DNA from: Dipteris shenzhenensis
Taxonomy: Eukaryota > Polypodiophyta > Polypodiopsida > Gleicheniales
DNA: 64,000 nucleotides
Direction: 5' to 3' (one strand)
NCBI GenBank assembly: GCA_047967505.1
Contig: CM106540.1
A program made the position numbers and the translations under genes. This document shows, in pieces, positions 33,190 to 43,319 of the stretch; the first letter of the stretch is position 1, and each line of letters starts with the position of its first letter. The notes under the pieces were generated by a model that saw only the letters and a program-made list of their open reading frames with translations, did no database searches and had not been told where the DNA came from.

Positions 33190-34313
33190 CGATTGAGGGA
33201 CCAGCAAAAACAAGTACCACCGTTGGAGGGAAAAGGAAGATAACTCCAATGGCAGCCCGGGCTTGGTCAAAGTCCTCGTTGACCCCTGAACAAAAAGAGA
33301 AAGCTAGAAAAGAAGGATTGTGCTTCGGCTGCCTTTAGCGACATCAGTGGAAAGATTGTCCACTGAATAAAGACTGTCGCACGGCTAATATGATAATATC
33401 TGAATGCGACGTGGAAATGCAAGAGAGTCCCAATGCGGAACATATGCAGATGCAATTGGCGGGACCTTCTCAGAGGTTAGTACCTGTGTTGTTAAGTGTG
33501 TCTGTTACTAAGTTAGTAAGCGGTGCACCTGATAACATCCTTTCAAAGCCCGCAGCAACGGGGTATACGGTTTTCGATGAGCCCGAGTTGATTAAAATGA
33601 AAGGGCAAGTAGCCAGTCATGATGTGATTGTGTTGTTTGACTCAGCATCAACACACAATGTAATCAACTCAAAGCTTATTAAGAGGCTCAAGTTGAAAAC
33701 TAGTCCGTCTGACTATGCCTATACAGTCAGAATGGCGGACGGAAGTTCAACTGAAGTATGGGACCAAAGGGTTACCCAGTTGGAACTTCGAATTCAGGAC
33801 TATGTTGAGAAGCTGGACTTTGAATTGACCACACTTGCTCACGCAGATATAGCCCTAGGCATGGCTTGGCATTTTCGAAAAAATCCAACCATTGATTGGA
33901 AAAAGCATATTTACCAGTTCAAGATGAACGGGGTAGAATATGTTTTGCGAGGTGAAAAGGATTTACCTCGAGGACCATTGATTTCAGCCATGGAAATTCA
34001 GAAGACTCCGAAAGATTTTCTGTGTCTGTGTATAGCATCGGTAGAGTCGATTGATGATGCATCGACTAGCACTGAGGCTACCCAAGATGGGGAAATGGCC
34101 GAGTTGGCTAAAGAGATATCAGAGAAATTCTCTAAATGTTTTAGGGATGAACTACCTTATGGGTTACCTCCAAAGCGGAAAGTTCAGCATAAGATTGAAC
34201 TGATCCCTAGGGCAGAACCTGTGAATAGACCTCCCTATAAAATGAGTTTTATTGAAGAGGCGGAGGTGCGTAGACAACTGGAAGAATACCTCAAGTGGGG
34301 CAGATTCAACTAA
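33135..34313 (+). pseudogene. G2 gag knuckle, protease and start of reverse transcriptase
   Basis: After the frameshift: KARKEGLCFGCL, a TAG stop at 33337-33339, then RHQWKDCP completing a CX2CX3HX4C knuckle. The protease region has VIVLFDSASTHNVINSKLIK (D-S-A where D-S/T-G is usual) and ADIALGMAWHF. The pre-RT segment KCFRDELPYGLPPKRKVQHK, ELIPRAEPVNRPPYKMS is typical of gypsy pol. The frame shifts again at about 34300 (LKWG then QIQLS). G1 has the same order up to ELIP. Confidence 0.85.
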
Positions 34314-35185
34314 GTTTCTCACCTTTTGCTTCGCCAGTGATATTAAAGAAGAAAAAGAATGATACGTTTCGCCTCTGTATAGATTACAGAGCATTGAATA
34401 ATATCACTGCTAAGCACATGTATCCGATGGCTCGGATTGATGATTTGCTAGATGCATTACATGGAGCCGTAATTTTAGGCAAGGTAGATCTTAAGTGTGG
34501 CTACCATCAGATCCAGATTAGAGCCGAGGATGTGCATAAAACCGCTTTCAGAAGCAGGTTTGGTCATTACGAGTTTTTGGTAATGCCCTTTGGACTTACC
34601 AATGCTCCAGCGACATTCGTCATGCTTATGAACGATTTGCTACGTCCGTATATCGGAAAGTTCGTAGTACATTTTATTGACGATATCCTGATATTCAGTA
34701 AAAGTATTACTGAGCATCGTGAACACTTAAGAGTAGTGTTCATTACTTTAAGGAAAGCCAATCTTTATGTAAATAAAAAGAAAACTATAATGTGTATGGT
34801 TAGGCTTGAATATTTAGGGTTCATAATTACTCCACAGGGGGTAGAAATGGATCCGAAGAAAGTGGCTGCGATACTAACTTGGCCAATCCCTCAGAGTCTG
34901 ACCGCGTTGTTGCGATCATTCTTGGGATTTGTCCAGTTTTATAGAAGGCATATCAAAGAATATTCCGGAATAGTATCGCCATTGACTGATCTGACCTCAG
35001 ATAAAGTACCTTTTATTTGGGGACAGAATAAACAAGAAAGTTTTAACACCATAAAACAAGCTGTGGTCACAGGACCGGTATTAAAAATAGTTGATCCCCA
35101 GAAACCATTGTTCCTAGAAACCGATGCAAGTGGCATTGCGGTAGGAGCAGTTCTCCTTCAAGAGGGAAGGCCATACTGCCTTTGA
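34295..35185 (+). pseudogene. G2 reverse transcriptase and RNase H start
   Basis: Gypsy reverse transcriptase in order: SPFASPVILKKKKNDTFRLC, IDYRALNNITAKHMYPMARI, DLKCGYHQIQI, TAFRSRFGHYEFLVMPFGLT, NAPATF and the catalytic FIDDILIFS (about 34673; the usual Tyr is Phe), then LGFIITPQGVEMDPKKVAAI and SFLGFVQFYRRHIKEYS. RNase H begins ETDASGIAVGAVLLQ. The frame breaks at about 35180 and goes on in the next one. The enzyme copies element RNA into DNA inside the particle. Confidence 0.9.
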
Positions 35186-36390
35186 AAGCAAGAAGCTTTC
35201 TCCCTCAGAGAAATTGGCCAACTCATGAATTAGAGTTGTATGCAGTTATCCATGCTTTGAAAACATGGAGGCATTATTTGTATGGTTCAGAGTTTTATGT
35301 GGATGTGAATCATGATACTTTGAAACATTTTAGTAAACAGCCTGACTTGAGGGGCCGCCAAGCTAGGTGGGCAGAGCTCATGCAGGAGTTTAATTTAACG
35401 ATTCGGTACCGAAGAGGAAAAGATAATAAGGTGGCTGATGTGTTGTCTCGCATTATGCGCAACCTGAGTTTCACGGTATTAGAGAGTGCTCTAATAACTG
35501 AGATTAGAGAAACTCAAAAAGTGGACGAGTTTGTCCAGAGCTTATGGCCTAAGGCTCATGTGTTAAAACCCGGGGAAAATGAAAGGGATGACCTGGCATC
35601 CAGAAAAGGCCAAACTTATGCAAGATATACCATAAGGGATGATATGCTGAAAAGAAATGGCAAGGTTGTAGTACCTAGTCAGAATGATCTCAGGCAGAGA
35701 GTCATTCGACAGTGCCATGATAGCCCGTGTGCGGGACATCCAGGGGTCGAGAAGACGTATGATCTCGTAAAGCGAGATTTCTTTTGGCCAAAGATGAAAA
35801 AGCATATTCATGAATATGTGACACGGTGTTTCTCGTGTCAGGTAAGTAAGGCCGAGCGGGTGAAGCCACCCGGACTTTTACAGCCCTTGGAAGTACCACT
35901 AAGTAAGTGGGAGAGCATTTCCATGGACTTTATTGTAGGGCTGCCTGCAACACAAGGAGGGTATGATTCTATTCTTGTGGTGGTTGATCGTCTAACCAAG
36001 ATGGCTCACTTCATTCCGACTAGAGAGTCTGTTAGTGCCCCGCAAGTCGCGGATTTGTTTATTAGACATATACTTCGTCTGCATGGATTGCCTAGATCCA
36101 TAGTGTCAGACAGAGATGTCAGATTTACCGGTCATTTTTGGACAACAATATTTGAGACACTAAGGATTGAGTTGGGAATGAGTAGTGGGGATCATCCTGA
36201 GACGGATGGTCAGACGGAGAGAGTCAACCAAACTTTAGAGGATATGCTGAGAGCATATGTGTCATTGAGGCAACATACGTGGGACAAGTGGTTGCCATTG
36301 TTGGAGTTTGCCTATAATGATAGAAAACATTCATCTACCGGGTTCAGTCCGGTAAAGCTGAACTATGGTTATAGACCAGCCAATCCAACT
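35182..36390 (+). pseudogene. G2 RNase H end and integrase, cut by copia C1
   Basis: RNase H continues as THELELYAVIHALKTWRHYL and RYRRGKDNKVADVLSR. Integrase has the zinc-binding HHCC region (QCHDSPCAGHPGVEKTY ... RCFSCQVSKA) and the DDE core: D in SMDFIVGLP, D in IVSDRDVRFTGHF, E in ETDGQTERVNQTLEDM. The last gypsy residues are GFSPVKLNYGYRPANPT; at 36391 the LTR of copia C1 starts and the native reading ends. The rest of the integrase and the 3' LTR were not found to the right of C1. Confidence 0.9.
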
Positions 36391-36667
36391 TGTGAAGGAA
36401 ATAGAATGAGTGAGAGATAGCAAGAGAGAGTAAGAGAGCAGGAGGCTTGGAAGCTGAAGACGTAGTTGCAATAGAATAGAGTGAGAATACAACACACTGA
36501 AGGAAAAGATAAGGTTTTGTCCTAGTGACAAAACCTTAGTAGTCACTAACCATAGTTAGTGAACTAACTGCGGTTAGGGGAAAAAACCTCTTAATGAGGG
36601 AAAAGTGCCCCTAACTAGCTTATTGTATTACATTGGTCACTGCTGAATTATGTCTATAATTCTAACA
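36391..36667 (-). mobile_element. 3' LTR of copia element C1
   Basis: On the minus strand it runs TGTTAGAATTATAGACA ... CCTTCACA, 277 bp with TGT...ACA edges. A G-run (GGGGGG, 36668-36674 region) precedes it as polypurine tract. The left flank CAACT (36386-36390) would be the target duplication; no second copy was found because the 5' end of C1 is missing. Confidence 0.85.
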
Positions 36668-36702
36668 CCCCCCTGCAGTGCCAATGTCATGTACAAGGCT
36701 GA

Positions 36703-37230
36703 TCAATCACCAAACGGATATAAGTTCAGGGCACTGCGAAATGCCTCAAACTTTTCACGTGGTAGTGCTTTGGTGAAAATATCTGCAACGTTGTCATGTG
36801 TGGACACAAAGATCATATTGATCTCTCCTGCATGCAACTTCTCTCTGACGTAGTGATAGTGAACCTCAATGTGTTTCGTGCGAGCATGAAACACTGGATT
36901 CTTTGCCACTGCAATGGCACTCTGACTATCAGTGAGAATTGGAGAGGGACCCTCCAAAGACAGATGAAGATCAGCAAATAGACGTCGCAGCCAGACACAT
37001 TCAACTGTTGCTGTGAAAGCTGCCCTGTACTCAGCTTCACATGATGAGGTAGCCACTGTAGATTGTTTCTTGCTTAGCCATGAAATACAAGATTTACCCA
37101 AAAAGAAACAATTGCCACTAGTGGACTGCCTAGTGTCATAATCACCAGCCCAATCTGAATCACTGTAGGCATGCATCTGCAAGTCACCCCCCCTGGGAAA
37201 TAGTAAGCCAAAAGACTTTGTGCCCTGCAA
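36703..37230 (-). pseudogene. C1 copia RNase H
   Basis: Minus-strand frame with MHAYSDSDWAGDYDTRQSTS, SCISWLSKKQSTVATSSCEA, EYRA, RTKHIEVHYHYVREKLHAGE and the end DIFTKALPREKF, the classic copia RNase H. It overlaps the RT frame at 37184-37230 through a frameshift. RNase H removes the RNA strand during copying. The frame itself is intact to its stop. Confidence 0.92.
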
Positions 37231-38800
37231 ATAACAGCTTAACTGCCTGCCAATGCATAGTTTTTGGGCTGTGCATGTACCTGCTCACCTGAGATACTGC
37301 AAACTGAATATCAGGTCTAGTGTTGCAGAGATATATGAGGCATCCAACAGCCTGACTGTAAAGTGTGGCATCAACTGATTCTCCTGCATCATGCATTGTG
37401 AGTTTCAGCCCCGGTTCCATAGGAGTGGATATGGGCTTACACTCTTGCATGTTAAATCTGTCCAAGAGTTTCTGAACATACTTGGACTGAGACATAATAG
37501 TGCCACGTCTCTCATGAGAGAACTGGATCCCCAAATAAAAGTGAAGCAGCCCCAAATCTGACATGTCAAAGTTGGTCTGCAAATCAGCTTTGAAATCTGT
37601 AATTTTTTCTTCATTGGACCCTGTGAGCAGTAAGTCATCGACATAAAGAAGGATGACTAAGATTTCCCCCCCATCCATCTTGATGTAGAGGGTGCTCTCA
37701 GTAGGACTATTGTGCAGCCCCTTGCTGGTCAAAAAGGCATGTATCTTGGCATACCATGCACGAGGGGCCTGTTTCAGCCCATATAAAGCTTTATTGAGCT
37801 TGCATACTTGAAGTGCATTTGCTGTAATTTCAAAGCCCGGAGGTGGTTTGACGTACACCTCTTCCAGCAAGTCCCCATTTAAGAAGGCTGTTTTTATGTC
37901 CAACTGATGAACATTCCACTCAAAATGTGCAGCCATTGCAATTACTGGTCGGATGGTGGTCATCCGGGATGTAGGAGCGAATGTCTCCTCATAATCTATG
38001 CCCTTTTTCTGAGCATAGCCCTTAGCAACCAGCCTGGCCTTATATCTGTCAATGGAGCCATCTGGCTTCCGTTTGACTTTAAATACCCATCGTGTGCCAA
38101 TGGCATGTTTACCTTGTGGCAAGTCCACAACATCCCGAGTCTGATTTTTTGCAATGGACTGCAACTCATCGTGCATGGCATTCATCCAATGCACATTACC
38201 TTTTGCCTCTTCAAATGTGGCAGGCTCCTCCTCATCAAGGAGAGTACCTGCATATGCTGATTCCACTGAATTAGCACCTTCCATGTGCCTTGCTGCACTG
38301 CGAGTCCTGCCAGGTAACGGAGCATCAAGTTTACTCTCCCTGAGAGTCTGTAACAGCCAGTTTGGGACTGTTTTTGCTGCATGTATGTCTGCAATTTCTT
38401 GCTGCACCACCTGTTCCACTGCCTGTGGAGGGGGCAAGACATCCTGTGGCGGAACTGAAGCATTTGGAGGTTGCTGTAAATTCTGATTTGGATCAGAAAA
38501 ATCAGCAGGGGAACCCAAAGCAATGGGTAGCAACCCTGCAATGGGTAGCAACCCTTCAAAGACATCTTCTGAAGACGAAGGCATTTGAAATTCAGCCTGA
38601 GTGTGAGCTGAATTTTCAGAAAATATCACATCTCTACTTACAATGATTTTGCGTGTAGCAGGATTGTAGAGACGGTACCCCTTGCTTTCTGCACTGTATC
38701 CAATAAATATGCATTTGATGGCTTTATCTGACAATTTGTGCCTAAATTCAACTGGCACATGTGCATAGGCAAGGCATCCAAAGACTCGGAAGTGATCCAC
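37184..38800 (-). pseudogene. C1 copia integrase C-terminus and reverse transcriptase
   Basis: A 538-codon frame, the longest in the window. It starts FRVFGCLAYAHVPVEFRHKL and KCIFIGYSAESKGYRL (integrase tail), has a Pro/Gln-rich linker, then the reverse transcriptase: WMNAMHDELQSIAKNQT, RWVFKVKRKPDGSIDRYKAR, QLDIKTAFLNGDLLEEVYVK, LYGLKQAPRAWY and the catalytic YVDDLLLTGSNEEK, followed by LGLLHFYLGIQ. A duplicated LLPIAGLLPIA lies in the linker. Intact over this length, so C1 is younger than the gypsy elements, but shifts at both ends break the polyprotein. Confidence 0.93.
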
Positions 38801-38825
38801 TGAAGGCTTCCTGTCATTCCAGACC

Positions 38826-39770
38826 TCAAAAGGAGTTTTTTGTTTTTAAAGCCTTAGTGGGAGCCCTGTTCAAAATGTAATTGGCACACATCAAACCCTC
38901 TAGCCAGAATTTATGAGGCATGTGTTTGCTTTTCAGCATACATCTGTCCATCTCCATGAGAGTTCTATTTTTCCTCTCAGCTTTGCCATTTTGCTGAGAA
39001 GTCAGCCTGACTGTGAGCTGATGCACAATACCCTTTTGCTTGAGAAAAGCATCAAATTCTGCGGATAGGTATTCCCCACCTCTATCCGTGCGTAAAGTCT
39101 GTATCTTGAGTCCGGTTTCATTTTCAACCATGGCTGAAAAGTGTTTAAACACCGTGAACACTTCAGATTTCTTTTTCAGCCCATAAACCCAAGTAAAATT
39201 GGAGTAGTCATCAATAAATGTGACAAAGTAGAGATGACCACCCAATGACGGAGTCCTCATGGGACCACAGACATCACTGTGTATAAGCTGCAATTTGCGA
39301 ACAGCTTTAACTGAACCATCCTTCTTGAAGGGGAATCTATGCATTTTACCTAAAATGCACCCTTCACAGGCATGTGGAGGAGGTATCTCAAGAGGTGGCA
39401 ATGCATCAACCATTGAAAATTTCTGAAGTGTCATTAAGCTATTGTAATGCATGTGGCCATATCTGGCATGCCATAATTCTGCATTTTGCGTGGCAGCTGT
39501 AGGGGTAGAAACTGCCAGAGCATGGGCTGCTCTTTTCTCAAAAATATCAAGCTGAAAAAGCCCACGCAGCAAAGTACCAGATAACCTTAAGGCATAGTTA
39601 GCTTCCCTGTCTCGGACAGCACATTTGTCATCCTCAAAGATGACCTGAAATCCCCCTCTGTTAACAGGATGAACACGTGCAACCATGACATTAGATATTC
39701 AAACATCTTGCGCCATGTCCAAGATGCTTCAGCCCATACCATGGAGGGGGTTTTGTAGACCATTCTATGG
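38826..39770 (-). pseudogene. C1 copia pre-integrase and integrase core, 5'-truncated
   Basis: The HHCC region is LWHARYGHMHYNSLMTLQ ... ACEGCILGKMHRFPF. The DDE core has D in LIHSDVCGPM, D in QTLRTDRGGEYLSAEF and E in QQNGKAERKNRTLMEM. The frame ends in LKTKNSF after a T/A homopolymer (about 38838-38848), where a one-base change separates it from the next frame. Homology fades upstream of 39686 and is lost by about 39770, so gag, protease and the 5' LTR are gone. Confidence 0.9.
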
Positions 39771-39823
39771 ATTATCCATTGGTGCCACTCATTCCTTGGT
39801 ATGTGCCTTGTAGGCCTGGTTAC

Positions 39824-40033
39824 AATCAGTTAGGTCAGTTGGTACAGTTAGTAGATGTACCACTTAGGACAGTTAGGACACTTAGTCCAGTTAGGGCACT
39901 TAGCCCTAGGGTTTTGTTATGTTGGCTCTCTCTTGAGCCTCCGTTCAGTTGTACACAGCATTTTTCATTACAACAAGTACTCTTTGAGCTTGAGCTTCCA
40001 TCTCCTTGCTTCCTGTGTGCATTTCTTCTTACA
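39824..40033 (+). mobile_element. Copia LTR-like block B, copy 2
   Basis: Close copy of 30736-30940 in the same orientation, ending CATTTCTTCTTACA. It lies between the truncated 5' side of C1 (opposite strand) and the truncated 5' LTR of G3, so it is a solo LTR or the end of an otherwise deleted element. Confidence 0.7.
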
Positions 40034-40662
40034 ACCTTTGTCAACCAGAGAATTAATGTTTGGCGTGCACTTTGGTTTGCTTGGTGGGGACGCCCACAAA
40101 GACTAGGATTAGTCTAAAGATTATTTCTGCATGCAAAAGCTAACAGTTAATGGGTGCCACGGTGGTGTGCTTCATTAATTTGTTGCAAGTACCAAAAGGG
40201 GCTAAGTGGCCTATTTTTTAGGCTATGGCTGCTTACCAAGAGAAGTCTAAATCAGCATCTGACCCAAAGCTTAGAAGTCTCCACAACTGCCAATCTATTT
40301 GGCATGTAACTAGAGATAGCTAGGAAATTGACACATCGCAGTTGCCATGAGAGGGGAGCTGATCTCCCTTGTAATTCAGTTTTCACACGTTTTTTGTGTG
40401 ATCAGCCTGTAAGCCGCAGATCTAGAACTATGTAAACTCTTTTTATCTGTGAAATAAAGACCTTTCGGGGGGGGGTCCAGCCTCTTGGTTCTGGGCCCTA
40501 GTCTATGTATGAGAGAGAAAAGAAGAGAGAGAGGCTGAAGAACAATCGTAGTCTAAATTCTCACAGAAGAAAGCTCATTATCAAATTTGCCTTCCATCGT
40601 TATTGGACAAGAATTGTCAGCTTCATTGTATAATATTTGCCAGAATTGCCATCTTCATTGTA
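40034..40662 (+). mobile_element. 5' LTR of Ty3/gypsy element G3, 5'-truncated
   Basis: Homologous to 50658-51543, the 3' LTR of G3, but lacks the first about 290 bp (U3) of that LTR. Shared marks: GCACTTTGGTTTGCTTGGTG, GATTATTTCTGCATGCAAAA, CCACAACTGCCAATCTATTT and GAAATAAAGACCTTTCGGGG. It ends just before the primer site at 40664. The missing U3 part was replaced by LTR-like block B. Confidence 0.85.
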
Positions 40663-40663
40663 T

Positions 40664-40675
40664 TGGTATCAGAGC
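40664..40675 (+). promoter_or_regulatory. Primer binding site of G3
   Basis: TGGTATCAGAGC directly after the 5' LTR, tRNA-iMet type. Confidence 0.9.
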
Positions 40676-41691
40676 TTGGCTATATTGTCTTCTCAGACAG
40701 TGACAATCTAGCAATTCGTTGATAGTTGAGTGACATACGTGAGACATCACATATAGTGGGTCAGCTGGTTTGGTGTTCAAATAATTCTAAAATTGATACA
40801 CATAGACCAGTGACGGGCGAAGACCTTTGTTCAGCGTGGGAAAAACAATTTCACGAACACTATAATCGATTGTGTTGCTATCTGATAGTTGTTTATGCTT
40901 GGATTCACTTTGGCGAGGAGGTTGTATTGTGTGACGATGGTGGACACAGCCACTTAATACACATAATGTGTCTTTGATGGTGAATGGAGTGCAATCTCTC
41001 AAAGTGGAAGTACAATATGGTTAAATTCATAGATTCATGCTGAAGTGTGCGTCGTGTGGAAGAAAGAAGGATAAACATGCTAGGTCCCTACGTTCGGTTT
41101 CGTCCACCTGCGTGTCAAGCAAGAAGCCACCGATGTAAGTGTGATGCAAGAGAACCCCAATCGTGGGAAACGATGACTATCGACGCAAGAGGGGAAAACA
41201 CAAGCGACTTCTAGCACACCATAATCCGCCCTCGTAAAAAGCGTCAATCATCCTCCATGAACCAGCTGATAGTGCAGAGAGACTTTCTGAGATTGGCAAC
41301 CAGCACGAATGGACGATTGGCAGCATGCTTCACAAAGCTACCTTGCAAAGCAACCCATGATGGGTTTACTAGACCAGACCATAGTCAAGGTTTGGCCCAA
41401 ACCTGCGGTAAACTCTTTTTGAAAAAAAAGGGCTCCTAAAAGGGAAGCAGCCCCGAGTGCCATACTGCCCAAAAATGACAGGCCTTGATGCCTAAGTTTA
41501 CTGCCCAAAAATGACAAAGTCTTAATGCCTAATAAAATTTGTGGTTTATGCCTTTGATGTCCAAGGAAAATTTGGGGCTTATGCAATACACCTCTTGCTG
41601 TTGGACTCTTCAATTTGGAGGAGATTGTGTGCATTAGTGTTCGTGTTATACTCTTGTGTGAGGGTTGACAGTTATAGGCCAGGTTGTAGTG
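40676..41691 (+). other. G3 leader
   Basis: Untranslated leader. It contains a short direct repeat with TACTGCCCAAAAATGACA at about 41464 and 41501. No coding function is supported. Confidence 0.6.
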
Positions 41692-42862
41692 ATGGCCTCA
41701 CAAGATCATGCTAGATCATCCCATGAAGGAAAATTGAAATACAGGCACTGAGAGGTCAGCCAGGAAGAGGGTATGCAGCCTGATAAGGAAAACTCCTATA
41801 GGGAGTTGCTTGCGCATCTACCACAAGCAAGAAAGGATCCTCTGTTTCACAGATTAGAACATCCTCTTGCCGAGGAGGGGCTAGAGCAAGCTCCTTCAGG
41901 ATCAACCTAGAAGGCAATTAGTAGGAAGAGATCTCTGAGTTCATCTTCTTCTTCTTCCTCAAATGATGCATGCAGGAAGAGTCAGAAGTCTTGCCATGAG
42001 GGCAAGAAAAAGAGAAAAAGAGATGACCATGAAGAGACATCTCACCCTAGGAAGAGGAGGACCAGGCATCATCATAGATCCTCAAGTCCTTCTTCCTCTT
42101 CTTCAAGTTCTACGTCTTCATCTTCGTCTACTTCATATGGGTCACCTATGCCCAAGTAAAAAGAAACGGGTGATTAAGCACAAGCGAGATGCAGCAAAGG
42201 CCTCTAAGCCTATAGAGTTTAAAGAAACTTGCATTTGAAAGGGATAGCTAGTGCATGGTGGAGTGCCCAAACTACAGATGGCTCAACGCCAAAGAAATGG
42301 AAGGGCTTCAAGAAAACTGTCCATAAACAGTTTACCCCCAAGCAGTTCAGAGATCACTTCCTCCTTGGTTGGGAGAGCTTGCACATCGATGCAAGGGATA
42401 CAATGGAGGTTTATAACCAGAAGTTTTGGGATGCCTATTTGCAGGTCTCTCCCTTCAAACAGATCTCCAAGACAACCCAGCTCAGGAAATACAACGCTGG
42501 TCTCAATCCAAAGATACAGGCTGTAGTAAATACCCAATGTCTAAAAGCCATACACGACATCATTCACTCAGCCTCTGTAGTAGCCACTCGTATGCACATG
42601 CAGGACCCTGCCACTATGCCACCTTTGCAGGCAGAGACCACTGAAAGAAAGAAACCTGATTTTCTAGGTCACAAAAGAAAGAGTTCCCCATGAATGAGAA
42701 GAAAGGATTTCAGCCTCAAAAGCCGAGGGGTGCTCGGATGCACAGAGCATATAAGGGCAAGCCCCAGTTCACCCCTGAGCAGATTGTTGTTTTTCGCAAA
42801 GAGGGGGAGTGTTTCCAATGTGGAAACGAGGGGCATGTAGCTGCACAGTGCCCTTAGAGGCC
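41692..42862 (+). pseudogene. G3 gag
   Basis: Starts MASQDHARSSHEGKLKYRH and is broken by several stops and shifts. A Ser/Arg/Lys-rich segment (about 41930-42150) precedes the gag core: ASAWWSAQTTDGSTPKKWKG, FKKTVHKQFTPKQFRDHFLL, YNQKFWDAYLQVSPF, LRKYNAGLNPKIQAVV. A zinc knuckle follows in another frame: GECFQCGNEGHVAAQCP (about 42806-42856, CX2CX4HX4C, complete). This fits plant gypsy gag. Not functional as a whole. Confidence 0.85.
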
Positions 42863-42863
42863 T

Positions 42864-43293
42864 TTGTTGTCAAAGGACTTGAAGAAGCCACAAGGACCGC
42901 CAAGGCTAGTGGCGAGAGGAGTCCCTGATGTTTTGGGACGGGTTAGTCACCCAGAAGTGAGAGAGCTATGCCTTGCATGGGAAAAGATAAAAAATCAGGA
43001 GGCACTCATTTTGTTTGATGCAAGGGTAACAAATAATTTTATTTTAGAGGACTTAGATCTTAGACTAGGAATAAAGATTGAAGAGTTGGGCACGGCCCTT
43101 GATGCCGATCAGATGTTTCATGGGGACACTATGCCAGTTACTCCCTTGATTGGGAAACTCTGTGCGCATGTACACAGTTATGTGGATCAGGAAGACTTCT
43201 TCATTTCCCCTCTCAAGCATCATGATGTAGTTCTTAGGATGCCTTGGTTTCATCGTAGGGGTGTGAGGTTGTCTCTTCCTGAAAGAGATTTTG
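42864..43293 (+). pseudogene. G3 aspartic protease region, interrupted by L1
   Basis: The frame has EALILFDARVTNNFILEDLD (about 43000-43060), where the usual active site D-S/T-G-A is D-A-R-V, and HHDVVLRMPWFHRRG, equivalent to DVVLGMPWL. Then LPERDF meets the poly(T) end of a minus-strand L1 at 43294. The same reading resumes at 47617 (DFVHKEKMQRIVARNR), so removal of the L1 and one target copy restores register. The changed catalytic triad suggests decay before or after that insertion. Confidence 0.85.
43279..43293. repeat. Left target site duplication of the L1
   Basis: CTGAAAGAGATTTTG, identical to 47602-47616. Confidence 0.97.
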
Positions 43294-43319
43294 TTTTTTT
43301 CCCCAAGAAAGAGACTTCT

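Noticed and set aside
37184-38800. Long 538-codon frame as a host gene
   Set aside because: It is clearly copia integrase tail and reverse transcriptase with flanking LTR and RNase H.
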